Shown piece after piece: positions 9,481-17,964 of a stretch of DNA of 47,677 bases. Position 1 is the first letter of the stretch. Each line of letters opens with the position of its first letter. The notes under the pieces were generated by a model. That model had not been told where the DNA came from and ran no database searches. It was given only the letters and a program-made list of their open reading frames with translations. A program made the position numbers and the translations under genes. The stretch is from a candidate division FCPU426 bacterium (GTDB taxonomy: Bacteria; Oederibacteriota; PGYV01; Palsa-1178), in the NCBI GenBank assembly GCA_003159495.1, contig PLPI01000093.1, positions 1,266 to 48,942 of the forward strand, given 5' to 3'.

Positions 9481-9508
9481 CCCTTTAAATGGAATAGTAT
9501 ATATACAT

Positions 9509-9536
9509 ATTTTATCACTACTATTTTTGTTATCAA
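9509..9536 (-). promoter_or_regulatory. Promoter of the GH5 cellulase gene
   Basis: On the minus strand TTGATA (9536-9531) and TAAAAT (9514-9509) are separated by 16 bases, giving a short leader before the start at 9480. Confidence 0.55.
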
Positions 9537-9704
9537 GAAGAAACCGGCCATTTACCGGATTTACCGGATATTTAATTCAATGGATTGGCCTGCTGAATGC
9601 CGCGGTAATGGTATGTATTTGCGCTGGTATTTCACGGTAATGATAAGGTATGAATGTCAGGTTAAGAAAGTCACCTTCTTTACGTTTTCACATCTAAGTA
9701 TTAC

Positions 9705-9751
9705 GGCACTGCCGGAAAACCCGAAGCTGGTTTTATCCAGGGTATATGACA
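9705..9751. repeat. Half copy of the dispersed palindromic element
   Basis: This 47-base stretch matches one arm of the element at 38531-38720 without gaps at about 37 of 47 positions. The shared words include GCCGGAAAACCC / GGCGGAAAACCC, TTTTATCC and GGGTATATGACA. The other arm and the core are absent here. It starts seven bases after the stop codon of the lipoprotein gene at 9758-10321, so it would form the 3' untranslated region of that transcript. Confidence 0.7.
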
Positions 9752-9757
9752 GTACCA

Positions 9758-10321
9758 TTACAGGGTTGGCGTTGCCTGAACAAACAAGGACCCGGTCGGT
9801 TCGGATATGGTATTGCCGCTACAATCAACCCATACTTTTGTCACCTTTAATACAACCGGAGTTGTTATTTTATCAGCAATCGTAAACCATGACCCGCAAC
9901 CTTCAATGAGCTGTATGTTGGGATTTGGGCAGTACGTTTCTGTGGATACTGCGTTTATGGTCGTTGTCGTACCGTCGGTTACAATGGAATTGAATTTGAA
10001 GGCAATATTGGCGCTGATATACGAATCCACATTCCCGACCAGCGTCTTTGACGTATAATCAATTGCGGGAGGCGCGTTAACCGGCGTAATACGATTGTCA
10101 GCCACATACGCGTCATAATCAGACCGGCTGTTTATCAGGACCAGTCCGTCTTTTTGCTGGGCCGGCACGCATAAGTGCAGGTCTACGGGTGTTAAGTTTA
10201 ATACTGTATTAACCGGGGTATTGACAGGCGTGGGATTTGACGGATTCCCTTTCTGCAGGCATCCGGATACAATTGTTAAAAACAACGCAAAAAAAATTAT
10301 TGAAAATTCTTTTATTTTCAT
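9758..10321 (-). CDS. Putative lipoprotein, unknown function
   Basis: A 187-residue protein with a lipoprotein signal peptide (TIVSGC, Cys21), a short Pro/Thr stretch (NPTPVNTPVNT, about 27-41) and a soluble domain without recognised motifs. Four cysteines of the mature domain (LHLCVP, TYCPN, EGCGS, WVDCSG) could form two disulfides. A run of six G precedes the ATG. It is probably anchored to a membrane leaflet facing the periplasm. I do not recognise the family. The end of its transcript carries a half copy of the palindromic repeat. Confidence 0.75.
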   Translation of the reverse strand: MKIKEFSIIFFALFLTIVSGCLQKGNPSNPTPVNTPVNTVLNLTPVDLHLCVPAQQKDGLVLINSRSDYDAYVADNRITPVNAPPAIDYTSKTLVGNVDSYISANIAFKFNSIVTDGTTTTINAVSTETYCPNPNIQLIEGCGSWFTIADKITTPVVLKVTKVWVDCSGNTISEPTGSLFVQATPTL

Positions 10322-10437
10322 TATTGCCCCCCTAAAACCATATTTTATTTCTTAAAATTCAGACAATACGCAATTCATAAAGTTACGGCCTAAATTTAAG
10401 AAAGATTTCCCGGGCGTCAATGCTATGCCCCGGCAGT

Positions 10438-10911
10438 CTATTTATTTAAATAAAAGACCCCGACATTTAAATAGGCGGCAAAACTTACCCATAATAAATA
10501 CGGCATCATCATTATCGATGCCGGTTTTGATATCTTCCAGAAAAGTATCACACAGGCCAGAATCGAAACCCACATCGCGGTTATTATAAAAATCGGTATT
10601 AAAGTCGTCCGTCCCCCGAAAAATACCACTGACCAAAGGGTATTTAAAATCAGCTGGGCCGCGAAAACAAAAACCGCGGTTTTTACACCCTCAGCCGCAA
10701 AACCCTTTTTTACCACAAGAAAAACCGCAACGGCCATTAACGTGTAAAGCAGGCTCCATACCGGCCCGAATATCCAGTTGGGAGGATTTAGCGGCGGCTT
10801 CACGAGCCCAGCGTACCATGTTGGTATCGACTGAAAAGTGAATATTGTCCCTATGGCCCCCGCCGCGTAACATAAAACAAGACATGACACGAATACAAGA
10901 AAATTTTTCAT
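10438..10911 (-). CDS. tspO: TspO/MBR family membrane protein
   Basis: A 157-residue protein with five predicted membrane helices and the TspO hallmark WYAGLVKPPLNPPNW followed by FGPVWSLLYTLM at about residues 32-60. TspO/MBR proteins bind porphyrins and other tetrapyrroles in the membrane and influence stress and photosynthetic or respiratory regulation in bacteria; their biochemical role is debated. A GGAGGGG ribosome-binding site stands before the ATG. The gene stands alone between a lipoprotein and an outer-membrane protein, with a hairpin upstream, so no pathway can be assigned from context. Confidence 0.92.
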   Translation of the reverse strand: MKNFLVFVSCLVLCYAAGAIGTIFTFQSIPTWYAGLVKPPLNPPNWIFGPVWSLLYTLMAVAVFLVVKKGFAAEGVKTAVFVFAAQLILNTLWSVVFFGGRTTLIPIFIITAMWVSILACVILFWKISKPASIMMMPYLLWVSFAAYLNVGVFYLNK

Positions 10912-10941
10912 TCATTCCCCTCCCGTTTTTTGGAAAAACCC

Positions 10942-10975
10942 GGCTTTTTACCGTCCATCGTCCGGATAAAAAGCC
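10942..10975 (-). terminator. Hairpin between the barrel gene and tspO
   Basis: An inverted repeat with arms GGCTTTTTA..CG and CGG.TAAAAAGCC of about 12 bp, followed on the minus strand by GGGTTTTT. It lies after the stop of the 11005-11838 gene and before tspO. It is a plausible terminator, though its U-run is short. Confidence 0.4.
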
Positions 10976-11004
10976 TCAATCAAGCTCCTGCCCCGCCATC
11001 CAAT

Positions 11005-11838
11005 TTAGAAAGTCACCCCAAAGTCAAACCCGAGGCTTAACGGCCTTTGTTTTATTCCGGGGTAGATGTCCATTAAACTGTACTGAACTTCCGGCCCAAA
11101 GGTCAGCCCCCACTTTCCGAACAGCACATGCATCCGATACTCAAAATGGAGTCCCGCGTCATATCCCGGCATCTTTGACATGTCATAACCCATAAAATAA
11201 GCCTGTCTGGTTAACTTTGGCGCGAAATAAAACCCGGCGCTCAATATCGGCTTCAAAGGGGTTGAATACCCGAACTTGAAACCCAGCGCAAACGGTATAT
11301 TGGCAAACTCCTCGGAATAATCAAGATTTTCGGCAAATTTTATCATCACCCCGGTCTCCAGTACAAAGTAATCATTCAGGTGGTAAAATATATATGCCCC
11401 GCCCCCGTATGAAGCTGTAACGCTCATCTCAGAACCGCTGCCGGGGTAAAGATTCAATCCGCCGTGCATGAGGATGTCGAAAGTCAGCGGGTAAAAATTT
11501 AAATTCCTGAAACCCATGGTCTGCTCGCCAAGGCTGTCTTCCAGTTCTTTAAGCCCGGGTTTTCCATTGATGCCATACGCTGTTTTTATATAATCGAATG
11601 CGGCCTCATAGTTGTTAAGTTTTATATTTGCGCGGCCCGAAGCCTCAAAAGCAGCCGCGTTGCCCGCGTCAATGTAAATTGCTTTTTCATAAGCAACGAT
11701 AGCCCGGTCAAAATATCCCGCCGCAGCCAGTTTGTTCCCGTAAGATACCCATTGCTCGCTTAATCCTGCATTGTCAGCCGCTCCGGCAAAAACCGAAAGG
11801 CACAGCATCGCCCCGGCTATGAAAAGGAGGCGCCTCAT
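11005..11838 (-). CDS. TPR plus outer-membrane beta-barrel protein
   Basis: A 277-residue secreted protein. The signal peptide ends near AGA at about 20. Residues about 30-95 are two TPR-like helical repeats (YGNKLAAAGYFDRAIVAYEKA; ASGRANIKLNNYEAAFDYIKTA). The rest is an alternating, aromatic-rich beta-barrel of about 8 strands ending in FDFGVTF with the C-terminal Phe typical of BAM substrates. A periplasmic TPR attached to a barrel suggests a protein-protein contact on the inner side, which is inference. AGGAGG stands 7 bases upstream, and the start overlaps the previous lipoprotein gene by four bases (ATGA), so the two form a translationally coupled pair. Confidence 0.8.
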   Translation of the reverse strand: MRRLLFIAGAMLCLSVFAGAADNAGLSEQWVSYGNKLAAAGYFDRAIVAYEKAIYIDAGNAAAFEASGRANIKLNNYEAAFDYIKTAYGINGKPGLKELEDSLGEQTMGFRNLNFYPLTFDILMHGGLNLYPGSGSEMSVTASYGGGAYIFYHLNDYFVLETGVMIKFAENLDYSEEFANIPFALGFKFGYSTPLKPILSAGFYFAPKLTRQAYFMGYDMSKMPGYDAGLHFEYRMHVLFGKWGLTFGPEVQYSLMDIYPGIKQRPLSLGFDFGVTF

Positions 11839-12425
11839 AACTTAGCCTCCTGCGCGGATTTTACGTAATCATTGTAAAACCGCCTGATATTGTCGATGTT
11901 ATCCCGGGTGAAATCAAATTCCTTCGTATCCGCGGGGCCGCCTTCAATTACCGGAGAGACAAATATTAGCTTTATTGAATCCGCATTCACAAGCCTGAGA
12001 AGCTGCGGCGGCGTCAACAGGCCGTAGATGAACATCGTCGTGCTGGGCCCGGTGGCGCCTGTCACCGTGCTGCCGCTCATGCTTATGCTGCCGTCGTACT
12101 TGTTGCAGATGTGGTATTTTCTTTGTTTTATATAAAAACCGCCGCTGCCGTTTATAACCACCCGTATGCCGTTTGACCTGTCAATGTCAAAATCGGTTCC
12201 GTTCAGGGAGTAAATTATGTCAACTCCGTAAAAATCATCCTTTCCGTAGCTCCTCTTATTCAGATCAAAGGAGCATCTGTCGCCGCCCTGATACAGCTGG
12301 TTGCCGTACATGGCGGTCATATCAAAAATTCCGTATTTTGATTTATTGATGCTGTAAAAACTGCATCCGGACAGCATGACAACCGCCAGCAATGATATAA
12401 ATAATTTTTTCAAACCCTTACCCAT
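11835..12425 (-). CDS. Putative lipoprotein coupled to the TPR-barrel gene
   Basis: A 196-residue protein with a clear lipobox (MLSGC, Cys21). The mature part has no motif I recognise; it is mixed alpha/beta with three further Cys residues after the lipobox region. It is first in a two-gene operon with the TPR-barrel protein (ATGA overlap) and has its own promoter at 12459-12486. The pairing suggests a periplasmic partner of the barrel, for example an assembly or accessory lipoprotein. This is contextual inference only. Confidence 0.75.
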   Translation of the reverse strand: MGKGLKKLFISLLAVVMLSGCSFYSINKSKYGIFDMTAMYGNQLYQGGDRCSFDLNKRSYGKDDFYGVDIIYSLNGTDFDIDRSNGIRVVINGSGGFYIKQRKYHICNKYDGSISMSGSTVTGATGPSTTMFIYGLLTPPQLLRLVNADSIKLIFVSPVIEGGPADTKEFDFTRDNIDNIRRFYNDYVKSAQEAKL

Positions 12426-12458
12426 ATTTTACCCACCCCGTGGCATCCATTTTTTATC

Positions 12459-12486
12459 ATTATATCATAACATGTTGAAGTCGCAA
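12459..12486 (-). promoter_or_regulatory. Promoter of the lipoprotein/barrel operon
   Basis: On the minus strand TTGCGA (12486-12481) and a perfect TATAAT (12464-12459) are separated by 16 bases, about 35 bases before the start at 12425. Confidence 0.6.
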
Positions 12487-12551
12487 GTCTCAAATCAGGA
12501 ACTAACCCCGTCGTCCGCCCGCATCCAACCCGAAACCGGGAAACAAAAATT

Positions 12552-15410
12552 TTATTTACTTATAACCATCATCGGCCTGTCCGGCGGCCTTGATTCGCTT
12601 CCGGACGCGTCGGAGGCGCTCACGGAATAATAATATATCCCCGTGGCAACGCCGCCCAGTTCACCGGGCCCTGACTTTACCTCAAAATTACCTGTTATTT
12701 CATCCGCCCCCCATCTTATGTCGCGTATAAGGCGGAAAGAAACTGTGTATATCCTCATCCTGACCGAAACCGGCGCGCCGGTACACTCAAGCCTGAGAGT
12801 AAAATCCCCGCTTCCCGTCACAGGGTCGGGATATAATATGGTACTTGTCACCTCAAATGCCCCGGCGGGCGTGTTTACAGGCGTGGCAGTTGCCGTGGCT
12901 GCTCCGGACGGGGTGGCAGTCTGCATAACCTGCGGCGATGCCGTTATTGTTATTGTAAATGTCGGGGTGCAGGTTGATGTCAGCGTATCAGAATATGTGG
13001 CGGTTATTGTGTCCGTGTCAGTGGCCGTCCATAGCGGGTTCACCGTATCGGTCACGGTCGGCGTAAGGGTTATTGTCGCGGTTAACGTTCCGGTCATGGA
13101 CGGCGTGGCTGTCATTGTCGCGGTCGGCGTTCCGGTCACGGACGGCGTGGCGCTGTTTGTTGCCGTAATAACCTGTGTCGTGGTCATTGTCCCCGTCGGC
13201 GTAAATGAAGCCGGCGGTATTGCCGTCTGCGTGCCGGTCGGCGCGGCGCCTGCCGCCTGCTTCCATACCCCGCCGCCAAATGTGGTGACATAAGTGTAAT
13301 TCGTGTCAAAGGTCATATGTTGCGGCGAGGCAAAAGGTATCCCTGTCACGCGCGCCCAGGTTGTTCCTCCGTCGGTTGAGCCGAATAATCCCTGCCCCTC
13401 GGTTGAGTAGTAGACATTATTTGTATTACCCGGGTCTATCATGGCCGCATAGCCGTAAGGCGTATGCCCCACGGGCATGTTCATAAGGGCCCAGCTGGCG
13501 CCCCCGTTTGTTGACTTCCACAGCCCGCCGTCGCTGTATCCGCCGCAATCCTGCGCCGCGATGAATATTATATTCGGGTCCTGCGGGTTCACGTCAAAAT
13601 CAGCCGGGTATTTCAGCGCGTGTCCGCCGAAGTTTAAAGCTATGTTTGTCCAGCCCGCGCCCTGGTTGGCCGATACAAAAAGGCCGCCCGCGTTCGCATA
13701 AGTTTTTTGCGCGCTCAAAAGGCAGTATAATTTCCCCGTTACAAGTTTAAGAGAGTATACGTCATGGTTCGTGCCTATGGCCACCGGCGCGGTTGCCGCC
13801 CAGTTAGTGCCGGCCGCGCTTGTCGATTTATAAACGCCGTTGCCCCACGATGCCGCGAAGTAAACGTTATTGACCGGGTCAAAGACAACGGAAGTTGTGG
13901 GCGAGACAGGCATACCGGTGGAGGCAGGCGCCCATGTGGCTCCGTAGTCCGTTGACTTTGCGATGCCGCCGCTGCCCGCCCTGCCAAGGGGCCAGCTGTG
14001 GTCTATGTCATGGAGCCCTCCCACCGCGGCAATAATCACACCCGGCGTCGGATTAAAGGCTATCTGGTAAAATGTATTCGTCCACGCCTGGGAAACAGTG
14101 CCTTTGCGGGCGGTGTCATACCATGTCTGCCCCGCGTCGGTTGAGCGCGCGAAGCCTATGTCGGTATAGCATATATAATGATAATTTGGATTATTCGGGT
14201 CTATGACGTACTGCCACGAAGTGGTCATTTCAAGGCCGCGCGACGCCCACTTCTGGGCCGCGGCGCGCGGCGCCGTATCGGAATATGTGGAATAGGCCTC
14301 CTGCCATGTGGCGCCCGCGTCATCGCTTAAAAATGTCTCGCCGTAATTTGTGAACATACAGCGGTTCGAGTCGGCCTTATCCACGCACAGCATGGTGTTG
14401 GGCGAGCCCCATGAAAAACTCAGGTCATAGCTTATCCATCCCATTGAGGCGTTGGGCGCCGGGTTTGTGTCAACAAGGGCCTTTGCCCATGTTCCGCCCG
14501 CGTTGGATGTTTTCCAGACACTGCGGTCCGATGTGTTTATGGCATATGCCGTGGATGTGTCGTTGTCCGAACAGGCCACCATGCCGAACCAGTCGCCCGA
14601 GCCGGAGAGCGTCCATGATGACGCGTCGGTGGAAGTATATAAATCACCGTTGCTGCCGTCTATCTCATATAGCCGTCCTGAAGTGGCGTTGCTGGCCCCG
14701 CAAAACCCGGAAGAATTCGTTGAAGGCAGTCCGTTGTTTGCCGCGGCCCACGTGGCCCCGTTATTTACGGACTTAAATATCCCGTTCCATGACCCTGCAT
14801 AGCACGTCCTGCTGCCCGTGGCGCTGCGCTGGTCCACCATGAGCCCCTGGATATAACCGGAGCTTACACCCGGCCCTGTAAAAGTTGTTCCGCCGTCAGT
14901 GCTTGTATAAACCCCCGCCTCTGTTCCGACAAGCATGAAGCTTGCGTTTGCGCGGTCTATACAAATGACCGTTACCCTGTCCGCGCCCCATGCCGGTGAT
15001 GCGTTCAATACCGACCATGTCACCCCGGCGTCAAGGCTTACCATCAGCTGTGAAGGATTGTTATTCAAATCCTGCCGCCTGCCGTAGCCGTAAACCTTAT
15101 CAGGGTTTACCGGGTCATAAGCCATGGCGCACATAAATCCGTTGCCGAAACCGTAATCAACGTCCGTGCAAAGCTGGTAAAAATCCAGCATGTTCCAGGT
15201 GGAGCCCCCGTCAGTGGAGCGGTACCATCCCGACATATCAGAACCGACAAAGCGAAGATTTGGGTTCAAAGGAGATATGGAAGGAGCATACTGGGCGCCG
15301 CCGCCGCCGATGCCGGTGACCGACCATGCGGAAAAACAAGGGGAAGATATAAGAAAGAAAATAAAGGCAAGAAATAATGTAGCCGGCCCGCGTCCTATGA
15401 GTTTAATCAT
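12552..15410 (-). CDS. Secreted BNR/GH74-like beta-propeller with sorting domain
   Basis: A 952-residue secreted protein. The signal peptide spans about 1-27. Residues about 28-720 form a two-propeller-sized array of sortilin/BNR repeats, with many Asp-box units of the SxDxGxTW type: RSTDGGSTW, VSLDAGVTW, KSTDYGATW, KSTNGGASW. This overall plan, starting with a Gly-rich strand and APSISPLNPN, is that of GH74 xyloglucanases and related endoglucanases. I cannot place the catalytic Asp pair with certainty. A Thr/Pro linker (about 725-847) and the C-terminal domain (about 850-952, YPDPVTGSGD, FRLIRD, TGIYYYSV, end MMVISK) follow. A xyloglucan-degrading role fits the neighbouring cellulases. No good ribosome-binding site is visible before the ATG. 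Confidence 0.8.
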   Translation of the reverse strand: MIKLIGRGPATLFLAFIFFLISSPCFSAWSVTGIGGGGAQYAPSISPLNPNLRFVGSDMSGWYRSTDGGSTWNMLDFYQLCTDVDYGFGNGFMCAMAYDPVNPDKVYGYGRRQDLNNNPSQLMVSLDAGVTWSVLNASPAWGADRVTVICIDRANASFMLVGTEAGVYTSTDGGTTFTGPGVSSGYIQGLMVDQRSATGSRTCYAGSWNGIFKSVNNGATWAAANNGLPSTNSSGFCGASNATSGRLYEIDGSNGDLYTSTDASSWTLSGSGDWFGMVACSDNDTSTAYAINTSDRSVWKTSNAGGTWAKALVDTNPAPNASMGWISYDLSFSWGSPNTMLCVDKADSNRCMFTNYGETFLSDDAGATWQEAYSTYSDTAPRAAAQKWASRGLEMTTSWQYVIDPNNPNYHYICYTDIGFARSTDAGQTWYDTARKGTVSQAWTNTFYQIAFNPTPGVIIAAVGGLHDIDHSWPLGRAGSGGIAKSTDYGATWAPASTGMPVSPTTSVVFDPVNNVYFAASWGNGVYKSTSAAGTNWAATAPVAIGTNHDVYSLKLVTGKLYCLLSAQKTYANAGGLFVSANQGAGWTNIALNFGGHALKYPADFDVNPQDPNIIFIAAQDCGGYSDGGLWKSTNGGASWALMNMPVGHTPYGYAAMIDPGNTNNVYYSTEGQGLFGSTDGGTTWARVTGIPFASPQHMTFDTNYTYVTTFGGGVWKQAAGAAPTGTQTAIPPASFTPTGTMTTTQVITATNSATPSVTGTPTATMTATPSMTGTLTATITLTPTVTDTVNPLWTATDTDTITATYSDTLTSTCTPTFTITITASPQVMQTATPSGAATATATPVNTPAGAFEVTSTILYPDPVTGSGDFTLRLECTGAPVSVRMRIYTVSFRLIRDIRWGADEITGNFEVKSGPGELGGVATGIYYYSVSASDASGSESRPPDRPMMVISK
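12870..13235 (-). repeat. Thr/Pro linker-coding repeat (BNR protein)
   Basis: A degenerate repeat tract encoding TPTATMTATPS-like units. The codon-level repetition produces a long Val-rich open frame on the other strand that is not a gene. Confidence 0.75.
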
Positions 15411-15649
15411 AGTGATAGTATATCAGCAAAATATGAAGACTTCAAGCTTCATGGCCCTGAACTGTAAGGGCAAAACCGTGGCAGTGTCATCAATAAGGAT
15501 TGTCAGATATCAGGTAAAGGCCCGACCCTTTTTAAATATTCTTCTTGATTTAAAGGTCATTTGGAGTAAAGTTAAATATGAAAACAGCCGGTTGGTTTTG
15601 ATGTTACTGATACCGGTTGAAAGAATAAAATCAAACTTCGGAGGAAATA

Positions 15650-16381
15650 ATGAAAAATGAAAACAGGCCTGATTATGGAATAGACGGTTCGCCTTTTATG
15701 TTTATCAAATTAATTGTTGCTGAAATAATTCTGTTTGGAACAGGCGGTTATCTGATAACTTTTAACAGCCTTATAATAAAAATTTTAGCCTCTGTTCTTA
15801 TCCTGTCCGGTCTGCTGTTTGCCCTTTTTATTGTAACGTTTGTAATCTATGAGACGGGCGGAAAACTCCGCTACAGGGACAAACTGCTTTCCATGGTTGA
15901 CTGGAAAGGAAATGAAGCCGTGCTTGATGTCGGCACCGGGCGCGGGCTTTTGATGATAGGCGCGGCTAAAAAGCTGGATAAAGGCAAGGCCACAGGCATT
16001 GATATCTGGCGGCAGGAGGACATGATGAACAACTCCTCCAAAAACACCATGAAAAACGGAGAGCTTGAGGGGGTTGTCGGAAAAATCGAGGTTAAAAACG
16101 AGGATGTACAAAAGCTGCCCTTTTCAGCCAAAACCTTTGACGTGGTTCTTTCCAATCTCTGCATTCACAATATTACCTTGAAAGAAGGAAGAGACAGGGC
16201 GTGCCGTGAAATAGCAAGGGTTTTAAGGCCAAACGGCGCCGCAGTAATATCAGATATACTTCATGTGAAAGAATACGCGGAAATTTTTAAAGCAGAAGGG
16301 CTCTCCGTTGAAATTTTTAATGCGAGTGTTTTTGACGGAGCGCCATTCTGGTATAAGATTGTAAAAGCGGTCAGGAAATGA
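15650..16381 (+). CDS. Membrane-attached class I SAM methyltransferase
   Basis: A 243-residue protein. Two N-terminal membrane helices (about 17-38 and 44-66) are followed by a Rossmann-type methyltransferase domain. Motif I is VLDVGTGRG at about residues 84-92, the acidic end of strand 2 is GIDIW, the post-motif region LPFSAKTFDVVLSN is at about 148-162, and ARVLRPNGAAVISD is motif post-III. The layout is close to UbiE/arsenite-methyltransferase-like and small-molecule methyltransferases. The N-terminal membrane pair suggests a lipophilic substrate, which is inference. GGAGG with good spacing precedes the ATG. It is the only plus-strand gene in this neighbourhood and sits at the edge of a disturbed accessory region. 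Confidence 0.88.
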   Translation: MKNENRPDYGIDGSPFMFIKLIVAEIILFGTGGYLITFNSLIIKILASVLILSGLLFALFIVTFVIYETGGKLRYRDKLLSMVDWKGNEAVLDVGTGRGLLMIGAAKKLDKGKATGIDIWRQEDMMNNSSKNTMKNGELEGVVGKIEVKNEDVQKLPFSAKTFDVVLSNLCIHNITLKEGRDRACREIARVLRPNGAAVISDILHVKEYAEIFKAEGLSVEIFNASVFDGAPFWYKIVKAVRK

Positions 16382-16384
16382 GTA

Positions 16385-16530
16385 AATGACCCGCCATCCC
16401 TTAGTCTCCCTAATATCCCGCGAACAACACTTTCGCCTATCGCGCCCTTATTCCGCCAGGATTTAGGATATTTTGAAAATGAAAATATAATAGAAATAAC
16501 AACTATAAAAATAAATAGTAATACCACCAA
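16385..16530 (-). pseudogene. Fragment of a membrane-anchored NERD-type nuclease gene
   Basis: From a TTG at 16530 (GGGG upstream) the frame encodes a hydrophobic helix (VVLLFIFIVVISIIF) followed by NKGAIGESVVRGILGRL. The latter resembles the GxxGExxVxxxLxxL opening of NERD (nuclease-related) domains that follow an N-terminal membrane helix. About 45 residues later the frame runs into the 3' end of the convergent methyltransferase gene, and the remaining nuclease domain is missing. It therefore looks like a truncated remnant. The family call rests on one short motif. Confidence 0.35.
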
Positions 16531-16623
16531 ATAATTAACCCCGGTTCTTAAAATAATTCAGCTAAATAATAGTTAAGCTGCTTGCTGCGCCCCACCCGTG
16601 CCGTCCGTTCAACCATTAAATGC

Positions 16624-17499
16624 TCAACAGGTATCATGTATGCTTCCAGACGCCGTATTAAGCGCATACAATATTCCGCTATATGAAATATAAAAAATAT
16701 TACCATTATAATATGCCCCCGGTGAGCGTATGCTGTTATGAGTGCTTGTTGTCCAAAGCGTACCGCCATTTACGGATGATATGCTGTATATTTTCCCTGC
16801 TTCTGTTCCAAAACACAAATTGCCCGTATTTCCCTGACTTGGAGGAATATAGGTAAGTCCAGACAATATTGCCGCCCCATTACTTGAATTAACCTGCCAT
16901 ATTATTGTTCCATTGTCAGCGTTTAATTTATATACCATGCCGCTATTAGTTGAAACGGCAAGATAATTGCTGTTCGCTTCGTTATAATATAAAGGCGTTG
17001 AATAAATAATTTGGCCTGTTTTAACTTCCCATACTGTCGAACCTGTTATGGCATCATATGCTCCGAGATATCCGTCGTTGGATGCAACAAATATTGCCTT
17101 TCCGTTTGTGGCATTAGCGCAATTTCCAGCAGCCAGTGCGGTTACAATCTTCCCACGAAGAACGTGTGTCCATATAGTTGTTCCATTTTGGGTCGAATCA
17201 AATGCCGTCAGAACGCCGCCGGGCGTGCATGTGTACATATAAACATGGTTATTAATAGCCAAAGAAACAAGGGAAGAATAGCCTACTGAATCGTAAGAAC
17301 CACCTAATGTGGATTGCCATTTAAGGCCTAATGTTGAAATCGAATTTGCGGTTGTTCCACTTCTGTATTCATCACCCCTGAATTGGGACCAGTCAGAGGC
17401 GAATAACATTATCGAATCTAATATAAACATTAATAATATGATAATTAACAGGCTTATCCTTACATATTGCAAGCCTGGCGTTATTTGCCTTTCTTTCAC
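16624..17499 (-). CDS. Short PQQ-type beta-propeller repeat protein
   Basis: A 291-residue protein with an N-terminal hydrophobic segment (about 14-34, signal or anchor) and PQQ/YVTN-like propeller repeats. It shows the opening WSQFRGDEYRSGTT typical of outer-membrane PQQ-like barrels and repeated blade ends such as GVLTAFDS, GYLGAYDA, GMVYKLNADNGTIIWQV, GKIYSISSVNGGTLW and GILYALNTASG. It stops abruptly after about five to six blades with SIHDTC, shorter than the usual 350-400 residues, so the 3' end may be truncated. AGGAG precedes a GTG start. It begins 15 bases after the putative immunity gene and is likely co-transcribed with it and the Rhs tip. Its base composition is AT-rich compared with the cellulase genes. 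Confidence 0.7.
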   Translation of the reverse strand: MKERQITPGLQYVRISLLIIILLMFILDSIMLFASDWSQFRGDEYRSGTTANSISTLGLKWQSTLGGSYDSVGYSSLVSLAINNHVYMYTCTPGGVLTAFDSTQNGTTIWTHVLRGKIVTALAAGNCANATNGKAIFVASNDGYLGAYDAITGSTVWEVKTGQIIYSTPLYYNEANSNYLAVSTNSGMVYKLNADNGTIIWQVNSSNGAAILSGLTYIPPSQGNTGNLCFGTEAGKIYSISSVNGGTLWTTSTHNSIRSPGAYYNGNIFYISYSGILYALNTASGSIHDTC

Positions 17500-17514
17500 C
17501 CTAAACTCCTTTTT

Positions 17515-17964
17515 TTAATTAGTATTATTTTTTTCTCTTTCAAATATTACATTAATATCTTTTAATACCTGTTCTTTTTTATAAACATATTCTTCTTTTT
17601 CATCATAAATCACTTCTATTGTTTTGTTGTCTTTCCAATTAGCTGTAACAGAGCAGTTTCGGGGTGAAGTAAAAAAATAATTACCTCTATCGAAATCTGT
17701 AATGCCAATAATAAACGGAATCCATCCTTTCAAAACACAAACAGCCGTATAAGTCGAACTTGATGCACCACCACAGGAATTAACATAAGCAATAATCTTA
17801 TATTTTCCATCTGGGGACATCTTGTTCTCTAAAATAGAATCACTACAAAAATAACAATTTATTATTATATATAAAAGCAACAACAAAGCTACTGTTCCAA
17901 ATAGTATTAGTTTAATGCTTCCAATACCAGATTTCATTTTTTTGTTTTTAATAACATTGTGCAT
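17515..17964 (-). CDS. Membrane-anchored candidate immunity protein
   Basis: A 149-residue protein with one N-terminal membrane helix (about 19-40) and a small soluble domain containing MSPDGKYKIIAYVNSCGG, the opening of a family seen in DUF5412-like proteins. A second patch, SPRNCSVTANWKDNKTIEV, follows. It overlaps the 3' end of the Rhs toxin-tip gene by 17 bases. That is the classic position of the immunity gene of a polymorphic toxin, and a membrane anchor with an exported domain would suit neutralising an incoming toxin in the periplasm. The immunity role is inferred from position only. An in-frame ATG nine codons later is an alternative start. Confidence 0.65.
   Translation of the reverse strand: MHNVIKNKKMKSGIGSIKLILFGTVALLLLLYIIINCYFCSDSILENKMSPDGKYKIIAYVNSCGGASSSTYTAVCVLKGWIPFIIGITDFDRGNYFFTSPRNCSVTANWKDNKTIEVIYDEKEEYVYKKEQVLKDINVIFEREKNNTN

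Noticed and set aside
9460-9885. Plus-strand frame antisense to the lipoprotein gene
   Set aside because: It spans a promoter, the half repeat and the antisense of a lipoprotein with a clear lipobox. Its partial similarity to a frame in copy B comes from the shared repeat.
15433-15660. 75-residue plus-strand frame MKTSSFMALNCKG... before the methyltransferase
   Set aside because: No ribosome-binding site, no recognisable domain, and it overlaps the well-supported methyltransferase start.
16261-16530. 89-residue minus-strand frame as a full gene
   Set aside because: Its second half is antisense to the methyltransferase. Only the first 45 residues look protein-like and are listed as a fragment.
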